From the NCBI GenBank assembly GCA_964522165.1, contig CAZFVV010000015.1, forward strand, positions 1-64,000: a stretch of 64,000 nt of DNA, given 5' to 3'. Position numbers and translations under genes: made by a program. Below the pieces are notes generated by a model. It was not told the origin of the DNA. It did not search any database and saw nothing but the letters and a program-made list of their open reading frames with translations. The stretch comes from JABWBP01 sp964522165. GTDB taxonomy: Bacteria; Calditrichota; Calditrichia; RBG-13-44-9; J075. Positions within the stretch are counted from its first letter, which is position 1, and every line of letters starts with the position of its first letter. This document shows, one piece after another, positions 1 to 8,900 of the stretch.

Positions 1-409
1 GACCGTACACCCGCACCCGCTCCATCCCGCAGGAGGGAGAATCCTTCTTCAAAATGTAAGCGTGCAGCTCCATTTGGGCGAGTTTTTCCACCCGCTCCCG
101 GGCATAGGTTCTCATTCTCCCGGTGTAATCCGTTCCGGTTTTGGCGCCAATCAAGCGGGGATCTCCTGCGGTTCCCACCAGGCGAATGTTTTCCCGGGGA
201 ACGCTCATCCCGATCTCCACTTCCGGGCACACGGAAATCCATTGGAAGTAGCGCCCCAGGGTTTGGGTAAGGAAAGAATCGTGTTTATGTCCCCCGTCGA
301 AGCGCACTTTCATTCCTAACAGGCAACTGCTGATGCCCACCCGGATTTGCGGTTCATCGGCAAACGGCGGGAGGATGCCATTTTCCCCGGGATCGAAAAG
401 ATTCTCCAT
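1..409 (-). CDS. DUF523 domain protein (partial, runs off window start)
   Basis: Only the first 136 codons are present; the gene continues beyond base 1. The reading frame begins MENLFDPGEN and contains the DUF523 hallmarks: VGISSCLLGMKVRFDGGHK (about residues 23-41), the CPEVEIGMSVPRE segment, and the cysteine motif SPSCG near the edge. DUF523 proteins, often fused to DUF1722 (YbgA type), include 2-thiouracil desulfurases with a Cys-bound Fe-S cluster; whether DUF1722 follows cannot be seen here. The ATG at 409 is supported by AAAGG eight bases upstream on the minus strand. Family call is solid, substrate unknown. Confidence 0.88.
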   Translation of the reverse strand, partial: MENLFDPGENGILPPFADEPQIRVGISSCLLGMKVRFDGGHKHDSFLTQTLGRYFQWISVCPEVEIGMSVPRENIRLVGTAGDPRLIGAKTGTDYTGRMRTYARERVEKLAQMELHAYILKKDSPSCGMERVRVYG

Positions 410-548
410 CTTTTGCACCTTTCGTTAACACTAACGCTTGTTCAATTTACCGGAATGCGGCGTTCCGGCGCAGAATTCGGCTTTATCTCCGCTCTATTGC
501 GCCCGGAAGTTTATAACTCCATCCTCTTAAAAACAATGGAAATGGCAG

Positions 549-623
549 AGTGGTGAGGGGTGAATGGTGGAATGGCGAGAGGTAATTGCGCGTTCCCCTT
601 TAGCAACCACTCCACTACTCACC
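549..623. repeat. word-repeat hairpin (GTGGTGA / TCACCAC type)
   Basis: In the 375-base spacer between two genes, variants of the words GTGGTGA and GAATGGTG occur at 549-585. Their approximate reverse complement follows at 604-623 (CAACCACTCCACTACTCACC). It belongs to the same kind of degenerate inverted short-word repeats seen in many other spacers of this window. The rest of 410-784 shows nothing else clear: a TTGACA at 678 has no good -10 partner. Confidence 0.55.
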
Positions 624-784
624 GGCCCCCCAAATATCATTATCCGGCAGGCCCCGGGGCCGGAACCGTGACATCTTTTGACAACCCTTTACCACCCCAT
701 GACATCTTCCCCGTTTCCGGCCCCGTAAACGACGAGTGGATAGAGAAAATAAAGCATGAACCCAAATATAAAAAGGAGAAGGTC

Positions 785-1171
785 ATGAAAACAATGGTGA
801 TGGTGTGGATCGCAATGTTGAGCCTGGCCGGTTTGGCGCAGAGTGCGGCAGTGGTGGAAAATGCGCCCCGGAATTATGAAATGGCGCTCAAGTCCGGTAA
901 TGCAAGCGTGGTAGAATCCGCGCTCTTCCACGTGGTGAAATTCAAAATTTTCTACGCCGGGCAGGATACCGAAAAGTTGGCCGCGATGCTGGAAAAACTG
1001 GCGAGCGACGGGGAAACCGGCGCCATCCGTTACAAAGCCTACCTGGCCGGCCAATTCCTGAACGACCCGGTGCTGCTGGCAAAAATCGAGAAGCAGGATT
1101 ACAAAGACGGGGACCGGTTTTTCAGGATGCTGGCGGAAGAATTGGAAAAGGAGCTCTTAGCCGAAAGATAA
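785..1171 (+). CDS. small secreted protein of unknown function
   Basis: This 128-residue protein starts with a clear Sec signal peptide (about residues 1-20, MKTMVMVWIAMLSLAGLAQS) followed by a mature part of about 108 residues predicted to be mostly alpha-helical, resembling a short HEAT-like helical repeat. The ATG at 785 is preferred over upstream starts because AAAAGGAGAAGGTC sits just before it and the signal peptide begins there. A strong intrinsic terminator follows 26 bases after the stop, so it is probably a single-gene transcript. I do not recognise the family. Location is likely periplasmic. Confidence 0.8.
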   Translation: MKTMVMVWIAMLSLAGLAQSAAVVENAPRNYEMALKSGNASVVESALFHVVKFKIFYAGQDTEKLAAMLEKLASDGETGAIRYKAYLAGQFLNDPVLLAKIEKQDYKDGDRFFRMLAEELEKELLAER

Positions 1172-1197
1172 CATGACCCCCTCCTGTGCTAACGCAA

Positions 1198-1230
1198 CCG
1201 CCCGGGCGCCAACGCCCGGGCGGTTTTTTT
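1198..1230 (+). terminator. intrinsic terminator after the small secreted protein gene
   Basis: A perfect 11-bp stem (CCGCCCGGGCG at 1198-1208 and its complement at 1213-1223) with a CCAA loop is followed directly by seven T (1224-1230). This is a textbook rho-independent terminator for the plus strand. Confidence 0.95.
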
Positions 1231-1328
1231 ATGTAACAAAGGCTCCGTACCTCCGTTTCGGAAGAATCCGTTGAAAGTAAATCGGGATAGTGCTACATTA
1301 TCGCGAATTAATCGCAGGGGCTACGGCT

Positions 1329-1673
1329 ATGTTTGAGTTTACGGAAACCATCGAGGGAAGAGCGGCCATTCTGAAGATTTCCGGGATTATGGTGGACCCG
1401 GATGCCCTGGCCTTAAACGAAAAAGTAAAAGAATTGATGGAGCGGCAAATCCGCCATATTGTGCTGGAAATGAGCGCGATAAGATTGATGAATAGCTGTT
1501 TTGGCCTGGGAGTGATCGCCGGCTGCTGGGCTTCCGTCAGCCGCGCGGGGGGGAAAATGACCATTGCCAACCCCAGTCCCAAGGTGCTGCAATTGCTGAA
1601 AATTACCCGTCTGGATGAAATTCTGGAAGTTGCCGAAAGCGTGGAAGACGCCCTCGCCGGCGACCGTTCCTGA
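1329..1673 (+). CDS. STAS domain protein (anti-sigma factor antagonist-like)
   Basis: This 114-residue protein is a single STAS domain: beta strand EGRAAILKISG near the N-terminus, the HIVLEMSAIRLMNS strand ending at the usual phosphorylation loop, then GLGVIAGCW helix and the LLKITRLDEILEV C-terminal region. In SpoIIAA the loop reads DSSG; here it reads NSCFG, so only one serine is present and a Phe is inserted. That may still be phosphorylated or may mark a non-phosphorylated variant. The ATG at 1329 has AGGGG eight bases upstream and was chosen over a GTG at 1290. No kinase or sigma factor gene is adjacent, so its partner is unknown. Confidence 0.85.
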   Translation: MFEFTETIEGRAAILKISGIMVDPDALALNEKVKELMERQIRHIVLEMSAIRLMNSCFGLGVIAGCWASVSRAGGKMTIANPSPKVLQLLKITRLDEILEVAESVEDALAGDRS

Positions 1674-1726
1674 TCCGCCGGAGAGAAACTTCTGAGAAGC
1701 TCAACAGGCGAGCGATTGCGGGCAGG

Positions 1727-2635
1727 TTATTTTGCAGGAGGCTCCACCTGGACCCCTGCCTCCTTCAGTTGCTTTTGCACTTCTTTTAAAATGGAGTCCA
1801 CGTTTACCGGGATGGGTACCCCCAGGGAATCCAGCGATTGGAGAGATTTAACCACGGTAATAGTCTTTATTTTCTGTTCTTTCTGCTGCCATTCCAGGTC
1901 TTCCAAAATCACCTCTACCCGCTCCAGTTCAACGTTCACCTGCTGCAACTCCCGCTCCAATTGTTTATCGAAATCCTTTTGCCAGCGGAGCAGGTTTAGC
2001 TTTTCTAGTTCTGCTACCTTTTTTTCGACGTCGTGCAGTTCCTGGCGCGACAATTCCACCTTTACCGCCTCGTCGATTACCACTTTGATCCCGTTTTCAG
2101 CCCGGAAAAGTATTTTTTGGGCGAGGGGGGGCTGGCCGGGCTGGGGAGGGAGGGGAATTCCCCGGAATTTTTCATTGAACTCATAGAGTTCCTTTAAGCG
2201 CGTGCCCAATTCTTCCCAGTTCCCGGGTGGGAGCGGAGGCAGAGGAGGAAGTTCGCTCCCCATCGGCATATTCACGGAGTCCGCTACCGGGGCGTATTCC
2301 GCCAGGCGAATGACCGCCCGCGCCTGTTCGGGGGTGATTACCTTTTCGCGGTTGGCCAGGTTGAGGATTCCCGCCGCCACCCGCTCCACCCGCTCCGGGG
2401 GCACCTCCCGGTTGGCTACTTTTTCCATAAAATCCCGGTACACCTGGGCAAGGGACTCCTTGCCGGCGCCTTCCGGGACCATGGCCAGCAATTGATTGCC
2501 TAACAGGTTGACATAGCGGTTCAGATCACCCGCTTTCGGGCGAATGGCCAGTTGGTACACCGCTATCGCGCCCAGCAGCAGAAATACCGCCAACCCCCCT
2601 CCCCGCAACGCTTCTTTTAATTTGATTTTGTCCAT
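1727..2635 (-). CDS. membrane-anchored coiled-coil protein, unknown
   Basis: A 302-residue protein with one N-terminal transmembrane segment (about residues 14-31, GLAVFLLLGAIAVYQLAI) and no further membrane segments. A helical region follows, then a proline-rich linker (ELPPLPPLPPGN, about residues 129-140). After this comes a charged heptad-rich stretch (about 190-255) that should form a coiled coil. A short tail ends VQVEPPAK. It is probably anchored in the inner membrane with the rest in the periplasm. I do not recognise a family. It is convergent with the STAS gene, with 53 bases between the stops. Confidence 0.8.
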   Translation of the reverse strand: MDKIKLKEALRGGGLAVFLLLGAIAVYQLAIRPKAGDLNRYVNLLGNQLLAMVPEGAGKESLAQVYRDFMEKVANREVPPERVERVAAGILNLANREKVITPEQARAVIRLAEYAPVADSVNMPMGSELPPLPPLPPGNWEELGTRLKELYEFNEKFRGIPLPPQPGQPPLAQKILFRAENGIKVVIDEAVKVELSRQELHDVEKKVAELEKLNLLRWQKDFDKQLERELQQVNVELERVEVILEDLEWQQKEQKIKTITVVKSLQSLDSLGVPIPVNVDSILKEVQKQLKEAGVQVEPPAK

Positions 2636-2831
2636 AAAGGCTTTATTTCTCCGCTCTTCAATTACCCTGCCCCGATTTGACGGAAATTTTCCGGGTAAGG
2701 TTTACTTTCGGGAAGAAAAATAATGAATATTCAGGCTAACACATTAAAACACATTGGCGCCATAACCCCGATCTTCCGTTTCTTTGAATGTGTCTGAAAA
2801 TTCGATTCAGTGCCCCCAAAATCGTTTAAAT

Positions 2832-2958
2832 GGCACACAGATAACACGGATGACGCGGATTCATACAGATTTCTTAGCAATATTCTTTAATTTGTCAGCG
2901 AAAATCCTTATCATCAGCAGCTTGCCCCGGAAGGCCGGGGTCATCCGTGTTCCATTTT
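2832..2958. repeat. degenerate inverted repeat (ACACGGATGAC / GTCATCCGTGT)
   Basis: The spacer 2636-3308 holds no gene but three inverted repeats. In this one, AACACGGATGACGCGGATT near 2843 is answered by GTCATCCGTGTT near 2940, with similar degraded words (CGAAAATCC) between. It fits the word-hairpin pattern of the window. Confidence 0.55.
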
Positions 2959-3000
2959 TAGTAGCAAACGGTTGCAAGAGATTTTTCAAACACGCTCTAA

Positions 3001-3176
3001 GCTCGACTTTATCCATTTTCGAGAGAAGGGAAATTGTTGCTATATAAGCCCTTAATTTACAACGTTAATTTTTTCAACCTCATTGTTCGTATACGATGTT
3101 TAAAAAGTCAAACACGAAAAAATCAACTTATTGCTTTACATACATGGCCATTTTTAAAAAATGGATAAAGTCGAGC
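3001..3176. repeat. perfect 19-bp inverted repeat around a 138-bp AT-rich core
   Basis: GCTCGACTTTATCCATTTT at 3001-3019 is repeated exactly as its reverse complement at 3158-3176. The similarity continues, imperfectly, about 20 bases outwards on both sides (GATTTTTCAAACACGCTCT against AATTTTTAAAACGGCTTCT). A further related stretch, TTTTAAAACAGCTTCTTAGC, overlaps the end of the ABC permease gene near 3294-3313. The core is AT-rich with no ORF. It could be a small mobile element remnant. Confidence 0.6.
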
Positions 3177-3196
3177 TCAGAAGCCGTTTTAAAAAT

Positions 3197-3283
3197 TGCC
3201 ACAAAGGCTCTAAGACTCGAAGGTTCACTAAAAAATGTTTAAAATTCTTGGTGAAACTTTGTGATTTTGTGACTTCGTGGCAA
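3197..3283. repeat. word-repeat hairpin (CACAAAG / CTTTGTG type)
   Basis: TTGCCACAAAGGCTCTAAGA at 3197 and following bases are mirrored by GTGACTTCGTGGCAA ending at 3283, with two to three degenerate copies of the word CTTTGTGA in each arm. It lies just downstream of the ABC permease stop. There is no T-run that would make it a terminator. Confidence 0.6.
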
Positions 3284-3308
3284 AAATTTGACCTTTTAAA
3301 ACAGCTTC

Positions 3309-4577
3309 TTAGCGATAGCGCAGCCAGCGCAGGATTTCCGGCAGGGTGGGACGTTTGCCGTAGCTTAACACCCCCACCCGGTAAATCTTCGCCGCCAGCC
3401 AGGTTAGGGCAAAAATCGCCAGAACGTTGACCAGCACGGCGGCGCCGATTTCCCACAAAGCCGGGTTGGATAGCTGGATGCGCAGGAACATCAGCATCGG
3501 TGCAAAGAAAGGCAGGATGGATAATGCCCGGGTGAGAGTGGAGGAGGAATCGCTGAGGCCCAGTGAAATGCTGATCACAAAAGGGATGACCACCAGTAAA
3601 GTGACCGGCACCGATACGGCCTGGGCGTCTTCCTGGCTGGAGCACATTGCCCCGACCGCGGCATAGAGCACCGAAAACTGGAAATAACCGATCAAGAAAA
3701 AAAGAATAAAATAAACGAAGGTCAACGGCGATATGGCCACGTAATTCAGCAAATGCGGGGCGGACGCCGCCGCATACCCGAATACCAGCAGGCCCAATAC
3801 TCCCCAGACCAGGTATTGCGCCAATCCCACGCTTCCCACCCCGAACAATTTTCCCATCATGAGTTGGAACGAGTTGCCGGAAGAGAGCAAAACCTCCAAG
3901 ATGCGGGAGGTTTTTTCTTCCAACACGCCCCGCATTACCGCGGCCCCGTAAACGATTATGGTAGTATAAAGGATCATCAGAAAGGTAAAGGTTACCGTCC
4001 ACACCTCATCGAATCCTTTTTCGCTCTCTTTGCCCCCGGAAATTTGAACGGTTTTAAGCCCGATCCGGCGGGTGAGGTTTTCAATTTCGCCGGGGTCGAG
4101 GCCGGCGTGCTGCAAGCGGAGTTTATTGACCGCGGCGCTGATGCGCTGCTGCGCCAGGCGCAAAAAATCGGCCTGGCCCAGGGAGGCGGTGATCGCGGTG
4201 ATCTCGCCCTTCTCGAAAATGTCTTCCGGAATAATGATGAGCGCATCGGTAGCGCCTTCTTCAATGGCGCGGTGAAAAATTTCTTTGTCGGCTTCGTAAA
4301 TTTCGCTGCGCAGCGGGGTCACCAGGTAACGGGGCTGCCCGTTGGAGAGGGTGTCGTTGAAAATCTCGGAAATTTCCCCGGCCAGCCCCCCGGAGCGGTC
4401 GATCACCTGCACCACGGTGGGTCGGTCTTCGGAATAGAGCTGGAAAAGCGCCGGCATGAAGATGATACCGATGAGAATTACCGGCATCAGGATGGTGCTG
4501 ATCCAGAATCCTTTAGTGAGGACCCGGGTTTTGAATTCGCGTTTTATCAGCGACAACGTTTTGCTCATTTTGTTCAT
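3309..4577 (-). CDS. ABC-2 type transporter permease
   Basis: A 422-residue inner-membrane protein of the ABC-2/NatB-like permease group. It has one transmembrane segment at about residues 25-47 (FWISTILMPVILIGIIFMPAL), a large extracytoplasmic domain of about 130 residues, and a C-terminal block of five to six membrane segments. These include FTFLMILYTTIIVYGAAVMRGVLEEKTSRILEVL, the typical ABC-2 coupling region. The start is either 4577 or the second Met at 4568; GGGAGAG upstream fits 4568 slightly better. The ATPase gene lies 13 bases upstream, so the two form an operon and an exporter. Substrate unknown; family members export Na+ or drugs. Confidence 0.9.
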   Translation of the reverse strand: MNKMSKTLSLIKREFKTRVLTKGFWISTILMPVILIGIIFMPALFQLYSEDRPTVVQVIDRSGGLAGEISEIFNDTLSNGQPRYLVTPLRSEIYEADKEIFHRAIEEGATDALIIIPEDIFEKGEITAITASLGQADFLRLAQQRISAAVNKLRLQHAGLDPGEIENLTRRIGLKTVQISGGKESEKGFDEVWTVTFTFLMILYTTIIVYGAAVMRGVLEEKTSRILEVLLSSGNSFQLMMGKLFGVGSVGLAQYLVWGVLGLLVFGYAAASAPHLLNYVAISPLTFVYFILFFLIGYFQFSVLYAAVGAMCSSQEDAQAVSVPVTLLVVIPFVISISLGLSDSSSTLTRALSILPFFAPMLMFLRIQLSNPALWEIGAAVLVNVLAIFALTWLAAKIYRVGVLSYGKRPTLPEILRWLRYR

Positions 4578-4590
4578 AGCTCTCCCGGCA

Positions 4591-5490
4591 TCAGGATTTC
4601 TCTACCACGTCAATAAAAATTTCATTCAAAGGGGTTTCCACGGTCTCAAAACGGCGCACCTCCAGGTTGCCGGCGGCTAACAGTTTGAACAATTCCCCCG
4701 GCACGGCCCCATCCTGCAGGCGTATTTCCATGGAATTTCCATAGTCGTTTATCGACTTCACCGGCGGCAAGGCGCGGAGAAATTCCGCATTGCCGCTATA
4801 TTCTACGTTCACCATATTGTGGCCGTAGCGGCGCTTAATGTCGCGCAGGTTCCCCTGCAGAACCGCCTTTCCTTTGTTGATGAGGCAAATTTCATCGCAG
4901 AGCTTTTCGGCCTGCTCCATCAAGTGGGTGGAGAGGATGATGGTTTTGCCGGCCTGCTTCAAACCCAGCAGAATATCCTTCAGGAATTTGGTGTTCAGCG
5001 GGTCCAGCCCGGAAAACGGCTCGTCCACGATGAGCAATTCCGGCGCATGGATGATGGTGGCGATGAACTGCACCTTTTGCTGCAAACCCTTGGAAAGCTC
5101 CTGCACTTTTTTTTGTGCCCGGTCGGCCAGATCGAATCTTTCCAGCCATTGCAGGGCCTGCTTTTTTGCCTCCCCGGGTTCGACGCCCTTCATCTCTCCC
5201 AGGAACTGCAAGTGGTCGATGACCTTCATTTTAGGATAGAGGCCGCGCTCCTCCGGTAAATAGCCGATCCGGTTTTTATGTTCCTCCCGGAATGGTTCCC
5301 CAAACAGGTGAATGCCGCCGGAATCGGGGAGAATAATGTTCATAATCATCCGCATGGTGGTGGTTTTTCCGGCCCCGTTGGGCCCTAACAGGCCGAACAC
5401 GCTGCCCGGGCGGATGGCAAGGGACACATTATCCACCGCTCTAAAAGTGTTAAAAGATTTGGAGATATTCTCTGCAACAACCGTGTTCAT
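4591..5490 (-). CDS. ABC transporter ATP-binding protein
   Basis: This 299-residue ATPase powers the permease encoded 13 bases downstream. It carries Walker A (GPNGAGKTT, residues 36-44), the signature LSKGLQQ (132-138), and Walker B LLIVDE (152-157) followed by the PFSGLD loop and a switch histidine in STHLMEQ. The C-terminal 80 residues match the DUF4162-type extension common in NatA-like exporters. Start at 5490 is supported by CGGAG six bases upstream. The pair is transcribed divergently from the large dikinase gene. Confidence 0.93.
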   Translation of the reverse strand: MNTVVAENISKSFNTFRAVDNVSLAIRPGSVFGLLGPNGAGKTTTMRMIMNIILPDSGGIHLFGEPFREEHKNRIGYLPEERGLYPKMKVIDHLQFLGEMKGVEPGEAKKQALQWLERFDLADRAQKKVQELSKGLQQKVQFIATIIHAPELLIVDEPFSGLDPLNTKFLKDILLGLKQAGKTIILSTHLMEQAEKLCDEICLINKGKAVLQGNLRDIKRRYGHNMVNVEYSGNAEFLRALPPVKSINDYGNSMEIRLQDGAVPGELFKLLAAGNLEVRRFETVETPLNEIFIDVVEKS

Positions 5491-5976
5491 AGTTCGCTCC
5501 GAAATTTATGGCCAGCGGGGCAACATCCAACCCGCTGCCGAACCTGGCTCCGATAATAGCAATACCGGTTCAAACAAACAAGGGTTTCATGCGAAATAAT
5601 TCCACCCTCTTTCATAAACCAGTTGAGTTATTCCCTGCCCCGCCGTACATTGATTTTGTTCAGAAACTTAACCGGTTAGCGGCCATGAAGCTCTTGCGGG
5701 TATTCACTGGTGCCATTCGAAACGGCGATTTTGGAGCGGGCGATTCCAATACCCGCCTTCCCGGGGTGAAAAATACCCGCAGAAATCTCCCCCTCTCCCC
5801 GGTCGAACCGTTCCTCCCCGCGGCAATTCTCGATCACTCCTTTATCGATGAACTTTTTCGCGCACCTTTAGTGATTTATTTACTGCGAACCCGGGGACAG
5901 AGAAGGCGGATCCTCTCCCCGGTTGCGGGATTGGCAGGGGAAGAGTTTCCGGCCGGCGCGACTGTCGAGGCGTCCC
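5491..5976. other. 486-base spacer between divergent operons
   Basis: No credible gene. GCGGGTATT at 5696-5704 is matched by AATACCCGC at 5748-5756 and again at 5772-5780, so the same short word occurs once in one orientation and twice in the other. The spacer must hold promoters for the ABC operon (minus) and the dikinase operon (plus), but I see no convincing -35/-10 pair. Confidence 0.5.
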
Positions 5977-8900
5977 ATGGACAGTCTTCAAGAACGCACG
6001 GATAATCTTGCCACGGTAGTGGAACAGCGCGAGGCGCTTGCCCGGGCGGTCCGCTCCATCGTCTCCCAGTTCGAGGTAATGATGGGCCGGGCCGAACAGG
6101 TGCAGGCGGACTGCGACCGCCTCCGCCAACTTCTTTCCGATCCCCCCACCGCTTCCGAAATGGAAGTTTTGCAGCCGTTGCCGCCCCTGCTGCGGAAACG
6201 CAGCGGCGCCATTGCGGAAACATTATTCGCCTTCCTGCAAGAGATCGCTTCGAGCGGTAATGCCCCCTGGCCGCTGTTGGAAGGAATGCTCGCCGCCCGT
6301 GACCCGCAACTCATTCAGCGCGCCCTGAAATTAGCCGCGGAGCTCGCGGAAACCGGCGCCCTGGAGGTTGATCGCCCGGCGCTGCACTTCCTGGCGGAGC
6401 GGGCGGAAGCGGAAAACTCTCCTTTGATCGAACCGGGCAACCTGGATATGATCGCCCGCATCGTGCGCCATTTTTCAGAATCCCCGCAGGGGCAAGCCCC
6501 AAAAGGGCCGGCAACCATCAACAACCGGCAACCCGCAACCGCCGACGGACAACCCCCAACCGGCAACCTTCAGCCGCTGGCGGCGCTCTATCTCCACGAA
6601 GCGGAGGGCGGCATCCGCCGCCTGGCCGCCCGCCTGTTGGACCGGGGCGGCGAAACCGTCTCCCCCGAAGTCGCCCGGCAGTTGTTGGGAGCGGAAGCGC
6701 AGGCGTTCCTGGCTCCGTACCTGGCCTACACTCGCGCCACTCACCTGGATTTGCTCTACCTGGCGCCCCTGCCCGGAACGCCGCCCCCGGCGCTGCCTTC
6801 GCTCCGCCGGGCGGAAGCGTTGTGCGGGGAAACCCTCTTGCGGGAAACGCTTGCCGAATTGGGATGGCCGCGGGTGAACTTAGGTCTCCGGGCGCAGCGC
6901 TACCTCGGGGTTAGCGTGAGCGGCTCCCTGCCCCTGATGGTCTCCCCGGCGGAGGCGCAATTATTCGAGCAGTGTGGGGAGACCCGCCGCGCCAGCGAAG
7001 CGTTCCTCTTCATTGCCCACGGCGGAATGCCCGGCGATGCGCAAGAGGGCGCGGGAGATTCCGACCTGGTCACCCGCTTCCGCAATTACAACCTCACCCA
7101 CGCCGCGGTGCTGGCGGACATCTTAGACGTCGCCCCGCTCGACCGGGAAAAAGTGCAGCGCGTTCTCTCCCGCATGGATCGCATCGTGGAGGATTTCAGC
7201 GCCATTTTTGCCGCTCATACCGATGAGTGCGCCATTCTACCCGGCCTGTATAGAGATTTGAAAGAGAAAATCCTGCGCGAGCTGGAAAAAGAGCCTGACC
7301 ATCCCCAGCTCTCCGCAGAGCTGACCCGCCTGGTGCAAATGTTCGAAGATCCCCGCTCCCTGGGCCAGGTGCGCACCCTGCACGGGCTGAAGCGCTACCT
7401 GCACCAAAGAGGATTGCGCTTAGGGTTCCGCCTGGTAGAAGCCAGCCGGGCGCCCAATCGCACCGTGGACCTGGTGCTGGCCTCCCCCAAAAAAGTGCTC
7501 GCGCTCATCAAAAGCATTCGCTATACCGACTTCGAAAATGCCGCGCCGGCAGGCGGGGAGGGCCTCACCCAAATTCCATATCCCGTGGAAGTGGCTGCGG
7601 AAGGCTTCTCCCGGCAGCTTTTTTACGGCCAGGAGAGCTTCCCCCGGCTCGACGTCTTCTGCTACGGCAACGAGGTGCACTATTACCTCTCCTTCCGCAA
7701 TCATCCCGCCTTCCTGCGCATCGACTACGCCCCGCCGTTGCAGGGGGGCATGATCGACCTGGAATACTTCGGGGTGAGCAATTACGAGCTGGATACGCAT
7801 CCCAACCGCTCCTTAGACTTCATCCGGCTCTTCTTTCAGCGCCTGGAATTCGACATCCGCGTCGAGGGAACCCGCATCCATGCCCGGTATGACAAAGAGC
7901 GGGCCTTAGACCTGGCAAATCTCTGCGAAAAAGCGGAAGCGATCTTCCGGCTGGCGCCTTATTTCATGGAAATTGATTGGGTAATCGGTTCCCTGAAATT
8001 AGAGCCTGAAGCGCGCCGGATTGTGGCCGAAAATTGGGCGGAAGCATTTTCCCGCTGGGGAGTGCTGCCCCTGCCCCTCCTGCTCACCGAAGACCGCCAG
8101 GGAATCGTCGAAACCCTGCAAACCGGCCCGCTAAGAGAGCAGGTCATCGCCTGGAGCGGGCAGGCTCCTTACCGCGACCGCTTCAGCATTCCCCCCCCGG
8201 CGGATTTTTTCGCCAAAATATACGCGACGCTGGATGATCTGGAGTTGGATATTCTCCCCGCAATCGAAGAAGAATCGCGGCATTTTCTGGGGCAGCACCG
8301 CCTGGAGCGCCGGCTGCTCTCGCCCCTGCACGAAGCGCTCGGGCGCGGAGAAATCATCGAATGCCCGGAAGGATTTCGCCGCGCCTCCGCGGAAGTATTT
8401 CAGCGCGATCATGAAGTGGAACGCTTTGCCGAAATTTTAGCCGCGGGCGATGAAACCCTGGCCTCCGCCGCCCTGCTCGCCCGCCTCGTCGCCCCCCTGG
8501 AAAGAACCCTGAAATTCCATACCACCGGAAGCGTGGAAGGGCTGGAGGTTCAGGCCGCCCGCCTGCCGCTGCGGGGAGAGACCATCGGGCTTTTCGTGCT
8601 TCGCGGTCCCAAGGGAATCATTCGCCTGGCTTTTTTCGCACGCGGGGAAGTGTTATTCCGCCGCCGAGAAGATCCCCTTACCGGCCGGGTCGATCCCTCC
8701 TTCCCCTGGAGATCCAACGGAAGCTGCGACGCCGTGGAAATGGCCTCCCTGCTGCGCGGGAATAATTACTCCGTTCCGGCGCAGCGCCTCTCCGCAGAAG
8801 ACCTCCTGGAAGAAGTGCAGCGAATCCGCGAGAGCCTCCGGGGAGCCAAACCGCTGCGCCGCCCCGCTCCCATCCCGGGAGAAAGAATCCTTTCCGGGCT

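Noticed and set aside
678..706. Promoter with TTGACA at 678
   Set aside because: The -10 position reads GACATC, too far from a consensus, and nothing else supports it.
560..784. N-terminal extension of the small secreted protein
   Set aside because: It would bury the signal peptide 75 residues inside the protein and runs through a word repeat; ATG 785 has its own ribosome site.
5923..5976. Upstream TTG start for the dikinase
   Set aside because: The added 18 residues are basic and unlike a folded start, and ATG 5977 has a usable GAGG upstream.
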